Source: Chloroflexota bacterium (GTDB lineage Bacteria; Chloroflexota; Anaerolineae; Aggregatilineales; Phototrophicaceae). Taken from it: a stretch of DNA of 64,000 nucleotides. The translations under genes and the position numbers were made by a program. Where the stretch lies: contig WTGO01000065.1 of NCBI GenBank assembly GCA_011523515.1, forward strand, positions 1 through 64,000, read 5' to 3'. This document shows positions 8,702 to 16,218 of the stretch, piece after piece. How positions within the stretch are numbered: the stretch's first letter is position 1; each line of letters begins with the position of its first letter. Below the pieces are notes generated by a model. It was given only the letters and a program-made list of their open reading frames with translations, was not told where the DNA came from and did no database searches.

Positions 8702-9937
8702 ATGAGCGAGAACCCCGGTAAGCCATCGGCCTTCCCTAGCCGCATTCCCCTGGAAAAGCCGACGGATCGTCCGTTGAGCGCCGCGACGCAGCGCCTGTAC
8801 GATATATGGACGCCTAGGCAGGATGTCGGAAATCCCTTCTACACGATATTTAAGTACTCCCGCGTGACCGGCATCGGGCGCGACGATTCCGACATGTCAG
8901 TTTCGCGGCGGGACCCGTCCAAGGTGCTCAAGATCGGCGATACCTATTACGTCTGGTATACACGTCGGCGAACCAGGCACATTCCGGTCGGGCGGCATGA
9001 TCTCGACCATGCGAATGACGAGATCCCCGCCGTTGACTGGGATCTGGCCGATATCTGTTACGCCACATCGAACGACGGCTTCAATTGGATAGAGCAGGGG
9101 GTGGCCGTGCCTCGCGCGCCCAAAGGATCGTACGGCGACCGTTCGCTTTCGACGCCCGATATCCTTGTTTTCAAAGGCCGCTATTATCTCTACTACCAGA
9201 CTTTTACGACCATGTGGCGACAGAACGACTGCGTCAATGTCAGCGTCGCCTGGTCGGATTCGCCCGATGGCCCCTGGACGCGGCTGGATCGGCCGGTCGT
9301 CCCGCAAGGCGCGCCCGGCGAGTGGGACAGTTGCGCCATCCACGATCCCTACCCCTTGGTCTATCAAGGAAAAGTCTGGCTCTATTACAAGGGCTCGCCA
9401 GTTGACAAGTCGCCCGGGAATCTGCTGCGCGCGCAGGGCGTCGCTATCGCCGACCATCCGGAAGGACCATTCGTCAAATCCCAATTGAATCCGGTTACCA
9501 ATTCGGGCCATGAGACGATGTACTGGCCTTACGAAGGCGGCATCGCCACCCTGCTCATTCTGGACGGGCCGGAAAAGGACACCATTCAATTCGCGCCGGA
9601 TGGGCTTAACTTTGCGCCAATGGCGCACGTGCAGCTCTCGCCGCAAGCGCCCGGCCCCTTCTGTCCTGACGCCTTCGCGGATGACGGCGACGGGCGCGGC
9701 ATCACCTGGGGTTTGAGCCATATGAATCCGCTGGGCGCGGGCCGAGAGGAGGGCCTGCAGATCATTCGCTTTGACTGCGATTTAAGTCGAGATAGCTCCC
9801 GCGCCGAGTTCAAACGCAGCAATCTGCATTGGGGCGAAGAAACCTGGTTCCAGCGTATGACGGAATTGCCCCAAGAATGGAGAGCCCGCATCCTGGCGGA
9901 GCAGGGGGAATTCGACAAGCCCACCGCCGGTACCTGA
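8702..9937 (+). CDS. GH117-like glycoside hydrolase (single domain)
   Basis: The 411-residue protein has SAATQR at residues 26-31 (SxAxxR), SRRDPS as the first acidic motif, IHDPYP as the second, and NSGHET as the His-Glu motif, all as in the tandem protein at 4491-6974. The N-terminus (EKPTDRPLSAATQRLYDIW) is nearly the same as that of the tandem protein's first domain, so these are recent paralogues. A strong GGAGG site precedes the ATG. No signal peptide is seen. Predicted role: removal of a terminal anhydro-sugar or related residue from imported oligosaccharides in the cytoplasm. It is transcribed divergently from the GMC gene across an operator-like repeat. GH43-type activity is the alternative. 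Confidence 0.77.
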   Translation: MSENPGKPSAFPSRIPLEKPTDRPLSAATQRLYDIWTPRQDVGNPFYTIFKYSRVTGIGRDDSDMSVSRRDPSKVLKIGDTYYVWYTRRRTRHIPVGRHDLDHANDEIPAVDWDLADICYATSNDGFNWIEQGVAVPRAPKGSYGDRSLSTPDILVFKGRYYLYYQTFTTMWRQNDCVNVSVAWSDSPDGPWTRLDRPVVPQGAPGEWDSCAIHDPYPLVYQGKVWLYYKGSPVDKSPGNLLRAQGVAIADHPEGPFVKSQLNPVTNSGHETMYWPYEGGIATLLILDGPEKDTIQFAPDGLNFAPMAHVQLSPQAPGPFCPDAFADDGDGRGITWGLSHMNPLGAGREEGLQIIRFDCDLSRDSSRAEFKRSNLHWGEETWFQRMTELPQEWRARILAEQGEFDKPTAGT

Positions 9938-9960
9938 GCCCGGCACAGCTCGGATCCCCG

Positions 9961-10731
9961 CTACCGGCCCATCCAGCCGCCGTCCACGACCATGATCTCG
10001 CCGTTGACGAAATCGGACGCCGCCGAAGCCAAAAATACGATGGGCCCCTTGAAGTCGTCGATCTCGCCCCAGCGCCCGGCCGGAATCCTTTCCAAAATGG
10101 CGCGATAGCGCTCCGGATCGTTTTGCAGCGCCTCGGTAACGTCCGTGCGGATATAACCCGGCGCGATGGCGTTCACTTGAACGCCGCGCCCGGCCCACTC
10201 ATTGGCCAGCGCCTTGGTCAATTGGCCGACGCCGCCTTTGCTGGCCGCATAGCCGGGCACCGTAATGCCGCCTTGAAATGTCAGCAGTGAAGCGGTGAAT
10301 ATGATCTTGCCGCTGCCCCGTTCCAGCATGCCTTTGCCCAGCTCGCGACTGAGCACGAATTGCGAGTTGAGATTCGTCTCGATGACTGTGTCCCAATAAT
10401 CGTCAGGGTGGCGCTCGGCCGGCTCGCGCAGCACGGTTCCAGCGTTGTTCACCAGGATGTCGATTACGGGATGGTCGACCGTGACCTGCTCAATGAAGCG
10501 GTACAAGTTGTCACGGCGGGAAAAGTCGCAGCGATAGCCGCTAAATGCTCTGCCCAAAGCTGCAATATCATTCTCAATCTCGCTGCCGCTCGCTTCCAGG
10601 TTGGCGCTGACGGCGATGATGTCGGCGCCGGCCTCCGCCAGCGCATTTGCCATAGCCCGTCCGATGCCGCGGCGCGCGCCGGTTACCAGGGCCGTTTTGC
10701 CTTCGAGCCGGAAACTGTTCAGTACATTCAT
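9961..10731 (-). CDS. kduD: KduD-type short-chain dehydrogenase
   Basis: The 256-residue SDR resembles 2-dehydro-3-deoxy-D-gluconate 5-dehydrogenase (KduD) over its length. It has the cofactor motif TGARRGIGRA near residue 18, NNAG near residue 93, the catalytic Ser in TASLLTFQGG, YAASKGG (Tyr-Lys pair), VNAIAPGYIRTD, and the C-terminal GPIVFLASAASDFVNGEIMVVDGG typical of KduD. KduD interconverts 2-keto-3-deoxy sugar acids and their 2,5-diketo forms with NAD(H). A similar dehydrogenase acts in 3,6-anhydro-L-galactose catabolism on 2-keto-3-deoxy-L-galactonate. Its ATG directly abuts the stop of the upstream alcohol dehydrogenase gene, so they are one operon. Substrate stereochemistry is not determinable here. 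Confidence 0.85.
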   Translation of the reverse strand: MNVLNSFRLEGKTALVTGARRGIGRAMANALAEAGADIIAVSANLEASGSEIENDIAALGRAFSGYRCDFSRRDNLYRFIEQVTVDHPVIDILVNNAGTVLREPAERHPDDYWDTVIETNLNSQFVLSRELGKGMLERGSGKIIFTASLLTFQGGITVPGYAASKGGVGQLTKALANEWAGRGVQVNAIAPGYIRTDVTEALQNDPERYRAILERIPAGRWGEIDDFKGPIVFLASAASDFVNGEIMVVDGGWMGR

Positions 10732-11748
10732 CTATAACTCCAGCAGAATCTTCATGACTTGACCGCCTCGATCCATATCCTCAAAGCCGGATTGCAGCGC
10801 CTGCAGCGGGCGGATGTCGGTTATCAGCTCGTCCAGAGGCAGGGTCCCCTCCGCCGCTAATGCGATCGCTGTGCTGAAATCTTCCGATTCGTAGACGCGT
10901 ACGCCTTGCAAACGCAATTCCCGCCAGAAAAAGCGGAACAGGTCGATTTTCGGCTGCTGGGCAAAAATCGCAACTACGACAGCCAGACCGCGCGTGCGCA
11001 GCAAATCGGTCATGACGCTTGCCCCGGCTTGCGAGCCAGATACTTCAAAGACGATGTCGGCCCCGGCGCCACCTGTCTCTTCCATAACCAGTTTGGTCAG
11101 GTCGATTTCGGTTGGGTTGATGGCTGCCAAACCCAAGTTTCTTGCCAACTCGACACGAAAGGGGTTTATCTCGGATACGAGTACTTCAGCTCCGTAGTGC
11201 TTTGCTACCAAAGCGACCAGCAACCCAATCGGCCCGCCGCCAAGCACCACTACCTGATCGCCTGCCTTGACGTCGGCCAGTCGTACATCGTGGCAGGCCA
11301 CCGCTAGCGGCTCAATCAGCGCGCCGTGCTTCAGCGACAGATGCTCCGGCATCCTGTGCAGGGTGTAAGCCGGCACCGTCCAGTAACTCTGGAAGGCGCC
11401 GGGCGTGTCGATGCCGCGAAAGTCCAGATTGTGGCAAATATGGCTGTGACCGGCCGCGCAGGCTGAGCAGTCGCCGCAGGGCGCCAGTGGCATCACAACG
11501 ACCTTGTCGCCTGGCGAAAAATCTGCCACGCCAGCGCCCAGCTTATGCACCGTTGCCGACATTTCGTGCCCCATGACCAAGGGCATCCGCACACGCGCGT
11601 CCATGGCGCCGTGATAAATGTGCAAATCGGTGCCGCAGATGCCGCAGTGCGAAATCTTGAGCTGTACCTCGCCGCTCGCGGGTTCGACCAGTTCGCCCGA
11701 ACCATGGCGAATTGTGCGATTGCCTTCGTAATAGGCTGCTTGCGCCAT
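10732..11748 (-). CDS. Zinc-dependent alcohol/polyol dehydrogenase
   Basis: The 338-residue MDR enzyme has catalytic-zinc ligands in HCGICGTDLH and GHEMSATV. The structural-zinc cysteine cluster is CGDCSACAAGHSHIC, and the Rossmann motif is VVLGGGPIGLLVA. It is of the sorbitol/threonine dehydrogenase type. The ATG chosen lies 71 codons into the longest frame, where AAAGGA sits upstream and the conserved domain begins. It is the gene after gntR and directly before kduD. In context it may oxidise or reduce a sugar-acid intermediate, for example reducing a 2,5-diketo acid formed by KduD. That role is inferred from neighbours only. Confidence 0.87.
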   Translation of the reverse strand: MAQAAYYEGNRTIRHGSGELVEPASGEVQLKISHCGICGTDLHIYHGAMDARVRMPLVMGHEMSATVHKLGAGVADFSPGDKVVVMPLAPCGDCSACAAGHSHICHNLDFRGIDTPGAFQSYWTVPAYTLHRMPEHLSLKHGALIEPLAVACHDVRLADVKAGDQVVVLGGGPIGLLVALVAKHYGAEVLVSEINPFRVELARNLGLAAINPTEIDLTKLVMEETGGAGADIVFEVSGSQAGASVMTDLLRTRGLAVVVAIFAQQPKIDLFRFFWRELRLQGVRVYESEDFSTAIALAAEGTLPLDELITDIRPLQALQSGFEDMDRGGQVMKILLEL

Positions 11749-11810
11749 AGCGATATTCCTTTGCCCAGACGAGTGGCATTTGTGAATAACGAATGTAAAG
11801 CCGCTGCGAT

Positions 11811-12419
11811 CTATTGGATATTGTCGGTCAAGGCTTCGACCGCGGCCGCGCGATCGCCGTTGCGAATCGCATCCAGGATTCGCTCGTGCTCGCGATAGCT
11901 GTCCATAATATCGTCCAGGCGATTGTAATGCATCATCATGCGCATGGCTATCGGCTGCCACAGCGCGAACAGATCCTTGTCGTCGTGGCTCTGAATGACG
12001 GCCTGGTGAAAGCGCAAATCGTGTTCCGTAAGCGCGTCAACATCATTGCGTTCGCAGGCCTGGCGGATATCCGCGAGTATTTCTTCCCACAGTTCGATGT
12101 CCGCCTCGGTGATCTTTTCGAAGATGCTCTCCAAAACAAAGCGCTCAATAGTGCGCCGCAATTCCACCACCAGGGGCCGCACCTCAACGCTGGGATTCTG
12201 CGCCACGCGAACGCCTTTGTTCGGTTCCAGCACCAGCAGACCCTGCTGCGTCAACTGACGGAAGGCTTCGCGTACTGGCCCTCGGCTAACCCCAAACCGC
12301 TCCGAAAGATCAATCTCGCGCAGCGGATCGCCCGGCTTCAGTTTGCTGGAAAGCACATCTTGCCGCAAGCGCGCGGCGATCTGTTCGGGAAGGGTGCGAT
12401 AGATTTCGGATGTTGGCAT
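11811..12419 (-). CDS. GntR-family regulator with FCD domain
   Basis: About 202 residues. The winged helix-turn-helix is near residues 8-70, with the typical LREIDLSERFGVSRGPVREAFRQL and an LVLEPNKGVRV wing. An all-helical FCD ligand domain follows, with metal-site-type residues DLRFHQAVIQS and HERILDAIRNGD. A TTG start 11 codons upstream is possible, but no ribosome site precedes it. FCD regulators usually respond to sugar acids or other carboxylates. It is co-directional with the permease genes upstream and the dehydrogenases downstream, and is the only regulator in the locus. It is therefore the likely reader of the ATTGTCNACAAT sites at 8616, 14759, 16027 and 28648. Confidence 0.9.
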   Translation of the reverse strand: MPTSEIYRTLPEQIAARLRQDVLSSKLKPGDPLREIDLSERFGVSRGPVREAFRQLTQQGLLVLEPNKGVRVAQNPSVEVRPLVVELRRTIERFVLESIFEKITEADIELWEEILADIRQACERNDVDALTEHDLRFHQAVIQSHDDKDLFALWQPIAMRMMMHYNRLDDIMDSYREHERILDAIRNGDRAAAVEALTDNIQ

Positions 12420-12524
12420 CGGATCGTCTCTGTATGGTTTGCCTCGGCTCAAAATTGACGGCGTAACGTCAGTGCTGGTTTTGGCGTCATTTGATATCGC
12501 AGCCTCACATTGGCCGGGGCATTG

Positions 12525-13670
12525 CTATTGTTTGTAGGGGTCGGCGGCATCGCGCAGGCCGTCGCCCAAAAAATTGAAAGCCAATACTGTGACGATGACG
12601 AACAGACCAGGAATCAACAACCAGGGACTCTGACTGAGACTGCGGATATTTTGGGCATCTTGCAGCAGGACGCCCCAGCTGACCGCCGGCGGGCGGATGC
12701 CGATTTCCAGAAAACTCAAAGCGGTCTCTGCCAAAATCATGCCGGGAACGGACAGGCTCAATACGACGATGAGAAAGCTGGCGAAAGAGGGCAGCAGGTG
12801 CTTGATGATGATGTCGAAATCGCCCATATTGGAGATGCGCGCCGCCATGACGAAATCGGCCTCGCGCAATTCCAGCAGTTTGCCGCGGACGGCGCGCGCC
12901 AGCGTCGTCCAGCCTATCGTCGCCAGCACGATGGTAATGCCAAAATATACTTGTATCGAGCTCCACTGGGGCGGCAAGGCGGCCGCCAGCGCCATCCAGA
13001 GCGGAATCTGCGGAATCGAGATGATAAATTCGATGACGCGCTGAATCACCAGGTCGACCGTGCCGCCAAAATAACCCGAAATGCCGCCGATCAAGCAACC
13101 CAGGCAAAAGCTGATGACCACGCCCAGGAAGCCGATTGATAGCGAAATCCGCGCCGCGTGCATGGTCCGTGAGAATAGATCACGGCCCAACTCGTCAGTG
13201 CCGAAAGGAAAGTAAACGGCGGGCTCATCCACACCGACCAAATGAATGTTGGTGTCGATCAGTCCCAGCAAGCGGTAAGGCTTGCCCTCTACGAAAAACT
13301 TCAGGGAGTAGCGCTTTGACTTGATCTCGGTGTAATTCCGCTGCAGCGTATCCATATCAAGCTCTTGCTTCAGCTCGTAAATGAAGGGAATGATATGGAA
13401 GGCGCCTTCTTCGTCCACAAAATAAAGCGTGTGCGGCGGCGCCTTGGCGTATTTTACATGCCGCTGCTGGTGATCGTTGATCGAGTAGAATTCGGCGAAC
13501 AGGGCGAAGGAATACAGGAACGCGATCACCACCAGCGAAAACATCGCCAGGCGATGGCGACGGAACTTGCGCCAGACCAACTGCCACTGCGACGCCAGAT
13601 AATAGCTCTCATCAAATTGAGTTGTCGCCGATTGGCTCTCGCCGCGCCTGATGCCCAGTCGCTGCAACAT
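12525..13670 (-). CDS. Oligopeptide/dipeptide-type ABC transporter permease (DppC/OppC-like)
   Basis: The 381-residue protein has an N-terminal helix (residues 42-62). An enlarged extracytoplasmic insert of about 100 residues contains HTLYFVDEEGAFHI and RYSLKFFVEG. The DppC core follows, with FGTDELGRDLFSRTMHAARISL, several helices and the EAA-type loop RGKLLELREADFVMAARISNMGD. It begins 12 bases after the dppB stop, with AGGAA before the ATG. It is one of two pore subunits with 13683-14678 and is energised by the ATPases at 26543-28613. The context of glycosidases suggests oligosaccharide rather than peptide import, as is known for some Opp-type systems of Thermotoga. Confidence 0.9.
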   Translation of the reverse strand: MLQRLGIRRGESQSATTQFDESYYLASQWQLVWRKFRRHRLAMFSLVVIAFLYSFALFAEFYSINDHQQRHVKYAKAPPHTLYFVDEEGAFHIIPFIYELKQELDMDTLQRNYTEIKSKRYSLKFFVEGKPYRLLGLIDTNIHLVGVDEPAVYFPFGTDELGRDLFSRTMHAARISLSIGFLGVVISFCLGCLIGGISGYFGGTVDLVIQRVIEFIISIPQIPLWMALAAALPPQWSSIQVYFGITIVLATIGWTTLARAVRGKLLELREADFVMAARISNMGDFDIIIKHLLPSFASFLIVVLSLSVPGMILAETALSFLEIGIRPPAVSWGVLLQDAQNIRSLSQSPWLLIPGLFVIVTVLAFNFLGDGLRDAADPYKQ

Positions 13671-13682
13671 AATCGTTCCTAG

Positions 13683-14678
13683 TTAGCTCGCTGCTCGTTC
13701 CATGCGGATGCGCGGATCTACTACGACCAGCAAGATGTCCGATACAGTCGTGCCGATGACGGTCAAGATAGTGACGAACATCAGCAGGGTCGCCGTCAGG
13801 AAGGTGTCCTGCGTGATCAAGGCTCGGTACAACATGGGCCCGGCCGTGGGCAATCCCAGCACAATAGCCGTGATGGTGCCGCCCGAAATCAGCGAAGGAA
13901 ACAGCCAGGCCAGGCTGCTGATGATGGGGTTCAGCGCGACACGCACCGGATACTTGAAAAGGAGTTTCACTTCGCCGACGCCCTTGCTGCGCGCCGTAAT
14001 GACATACTGCTTGTTGAGCTCGTCCAGCAGCGTGCCGCGCAGTACACGAATCAGACCTGCTGTTCCGCCTGTGCCGATTACGACAATTGGTATGGGTAAA
14101 TGCAGCAGCAAATCGCCAATTCTGGCCAGGCTCCAGGGCGCGGATACAAACTCGGGCGAAAATAATCCCATCAAGTTGAGTTCATAACTGGACCAAGCGC
14201 TGTACAGCAGCATCAGCGCGAGCATGAAGTTGGGTATGGCCAGCCCGATAAAACCAATGATAGACACGACATAATCGCCCAGCGAATACTGATGCGTCGC
14301 CGAATAGATGCCGATAGGTATAGCCACCGCATAGGTGAACAAGGCGCTCAGAATCGCAATCGTAAAAGTAAGCGCAAGCCGCTCGCCAATGATGTCGCGG
14401 ACCGGCTGCTGCCAGTCAAATGAGAAGCCAAAATCACCATTGACAACCTGACCAATCCACTTGAAATAGCGCAGGAAAATTGGCAGGTCCAAGCCATACT
14501 GTCGGCGCAGATTATCGACTTCCTCATCGCTCAAGTCCTCGCCCGCTTGTTCAAGCCGACTGATATAGGTCGACAGGTAGTCGCCGGGCGGCAATTGAAT
14601 CACGACGAATGTGACAACCGACACCATCCAGAGCAAAAAAACGAGATATACGAGGCGCTGTAAGACGTAACTCTTCAT
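13683..14678 (-). CDS. Oligopeptide/dipeptide-type ABC transporter permease (DppB/OppB-like)
   Basis: The 331-residue protein has the standard DppB architecture: an N-terminal helix VYLVFLLWMVSVVTFVVIQLPPGD, the DppB periplasmic segment with LRRQYGLDLPIFLRYFKWI, then five more helices and the coupling loop TLLDELNKQYVITARSKGVGE. It pairs with the DppC-like subunit directly downstream. It is first in a probable operon dppB-dppC-gntR-adh-kduD whose control region holds the operator-like repeat at 14759. The enolase-superfamily gene is divergent from it across this region. Confidence 0.92.
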   Translation of the reverse strand: MKSYVLQRLVYLVFLLWMVSVVTFVVIQLPPGDYLSTYISRLEQAGEDLSDEEVDNLRRQYGLDLPIFLRYFKWIGQVVNGDFGFSFDWQQPVRDIIGERLALTFTIAILSALFTYAVAIPIGIYSATHQYSLGDYVVSIIGFIGLAIPNFMLALMLLYSAWSSYELNLMGLFSPEFVSAPWSLARIGDLLLHLPIPIVVIGTGGTAGLIRVLRGTLLDELNKQYVITARSKGVGEVKLLFKYPVRVALNPIISSLAWLFPSLISGGTITAIVLGLPTAGPMLYRALITQDTFLTATLLMFVTILTVIGTTVSDILLVVVDPRIRMERAAS

Positions 14679-14758
14679 AGGAATTCAATTCGGATGACAC
14701 GATTTGAATGAACCACGCCGAGACTGTGTACAGGTAAATGCTATCGCTGCGGCGGGAT

Positions 14759-14782
14759 ATTGTCAACAATGTACACTTGACA
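14759..14782. promoter_or_regulatory. Operator-like inverted repeat upstream of dppB and the enolase-superfamily gene
   Basis: ATTGTCAACAAT (14759-14770) is a perfect ATTGT..ACAAT inverted repeat with a 2-base centre, and TTGACAAT follows at 14777 as a further half-site. It lies 80 bases before the dppB start on one side and about 140 bases before the divergent gene on the other, directly upstream of a candidate promoter. It is the most symmetrical of the four sites in the locus. Confidence 0.65.
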
Positions 14783-14787
14783 ATCTT

Positions 14788-14816
14788 TTGTAAATTGCCC
14801 GATTCTTGGATATGAT
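14788..14816 (+). promoter_or_regulatory. Candidate sigma-70 promoter of the enolase-superfamily gene
   Basis: TTGTAA (14788-14793) and TATGAT (14811-14816) are separated by 17 bases and point towards the gene at 14913. The operator-like repeat ends 18 bases upstream of the -35 element. This is a pattern match only. Confidence 0.45.
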
Positions 14817-14912
14817 TCTCGTCATGCGAGCCAAGCGTAAACGATACTTCAAGTCCGGCCAGAATCTACCATTCACGGTTCGCTCGCGGCCGGGTGTTAC
14901 GGCGGATTGTCC

Positions 14913-16001
14913 ATGATCATAAAACGCGTTGCAGCCCGTCACTATATTTTGCCCCTGAGCCACTCCATGACGGACGCTACCCATGGTGTCATGACCCATT
15001 TCGAGGTGGTCCTGGCTGAGCTGGAGACGGAATGTGGCCATACAGGCTACGGCTACACCTATACCATTGGCTGCGGCGGTACGGCCATCAAGGCTTTGAT
15101 TGAGCGCGATCTTAAGCCGCTACTGATTGGCGCTGACGCCGCCCGCATCGAGCAGATATGGGAACGGATGTGGCGCTGCATGCATTACGTGGGCCGGGGC
15201 GGGCTGGTCTCCTTTGCCATGTCCGCGCTTGATATCGCGCTTTGGGACCTTAGTGGCAAGCGGGAAGGGCTGCCGCTCTGGAAATTGCTCGGCGGTTTTT
15301 CCAGCCAGGTTCGCGCCTATGCCGGCGGCATTGATCTGCAGCTGGGTCCCGACGAAATGGTCGAGCAGACGCGCTGCAACCTGAAAAAAGGTTTCCGCGC
15401 CATCAAAATCAAGGTGGGGCGGGACAAGCTTTCTGAAGACGTCGAGCGATTGAGGGCGGTTCGCGACTGCGTAGGTGCTGATATTCCGGTGATGATTGAC
15501 GCCAACATGCGCTACACCGTTGAGCGGGCGATACGGGCGGCGCGCGCCTTCAAGCCCTATGACGTTTTCTGGTTCGAGGAGCCGACAATCCCCGACGACT
15601 ATGCTGGAATGGCAAGGATAGCGCGGGAAGGCGGCATACCACTGGCGGCCGGGGAAAATCTTCATACGATCTATGAATTCCGGCATACGCTTGAAGTAGG
15701 GCAGGTCGCCTTTCCCGAGCCCGATGTTTCCAATATCGGCGGTATCACCAACTGGATGCGCGTCGCCAAGCTTGCTTATGCCCACAACTTGCAGGTCACG
15801 TCTCACGGGGTTCACGAGCTGCATTTGCATCTGCTGGCGGCGATTTCTAACGCCTCGTACCTCGAAGTGCATAGTTTCGGGCTGGAGCGCTTTATCAAGA
15901 ACCCGCCTGTTCTTCGTGACGGGATCATGACGCCTTCGGACGAGCCGGGGCACGGCGTGCGCTTTGACTGGCAGCGACTTGCTGAATACGAAGTAACGTA
16001 G
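14913..16001 (+). CDS. Mandelate-racemase-type enolase-superfamily enzyme (sugar-acid dehydratase or cycloisomerase)
   Basis: The 362-residue protein has an N-terminal capping domain and a C-terminal TIM barrel with the mandelate racemase subgroup residues in the right places: KIK near 163-165, Asp in VMIDANMRY near 195, Glu in WFEEPTIPDD near 221, Glu in AAGEN near 247, Asp in PEPDVSNIGG near 270, and His in TSHGVHE near 299. A TTG two codons upstream is possible; the ATG follows GGCGGA. Such enzymes dehydrate or cyclo-isomerise sugar acids. One branch is 3,6-anhydro-L-galactonate cycloisomerase of agar catabolism, which would fit the GH117-like neighbours. A generic acid-sugar dehydratase is the alternative. 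It is divergent from the transporter operon. Confidence 0.85.
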   Translation: MIIKRVAARHYILPLSHSMTDATHGVMTHFEVVLAELETECGHTGYGYTYTIGCGGTAIKALIERDLKPLLIGADAARIEQIWERMWRCMHYVGRGGLVSFAMSALDIALWDLSGKREGLPLWKLLGGFSSQVRAYAGGIDLQLGPDEMVEQTRCNLKKGFRAIKIKVGRDKLSEDVERLRAVRDCVGADIPVMIDANMRYTVERAIRAARAFKPYDVFWFEEPTIPDDYAGMARIAREGGIPLAAGENLHTIYEFRHTLEVGQVAFPEPDVSNIGGITNWMRVAKLAYAHNLQVTSHGVHELHLHLLAAISNASYLEVHSFGLERFIKNPPVLRDGIMTPSDEPGHGVRFDWQRLAEYEVT

Positions 16002-16026
16002 CGCGTGGCGCTTCTGGCGATTGAAA

Positions 16027-16052
16027 TTGTCTACAATGCACAATTTACAATC
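16027..16052. promoter_or_regulatory. Operator-like inverted repeat upstream of the first binding-protein gene
   Basis: ATTGTCTACAAT (16027-16038) is identical to the word at 8616. It is followed by ACAATTTACAAT, adding two more ACAAT half-sites. It lies in the 217-base gap between the enolase-superfamily gene and the solute-binding protein gene, suggesting separate control of the binding-protein/hydrolase operon. The rest of that gap shows only the GGGAGGA ribosome site near its end. Confidence 0.65.
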
Positions 16053-16218
16053 TTGGGGTATAAGTAACGCATTGAAGAATCGTTCAGGGCAATATCGCCG
16101 AGGACGTATGCGCAGCCGTATACCCTGATTCACGAGGATTTATGAAAGGAGACCTATTGACTTTTAAGCCGAATCCACTCGTTTTGCATTGCTTTCGAAA
16201 TCAGGGAGGAAGACAACC

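Noticed and set aside
12456-12471. Inverted repeat TGACG-gcgtaa-CGTCA upstream of gntR
   Set aside because: Five-base arms occur often by chance, and it does not match the ATTGT repeat. An autoregulatory site remains possible but unsupported.
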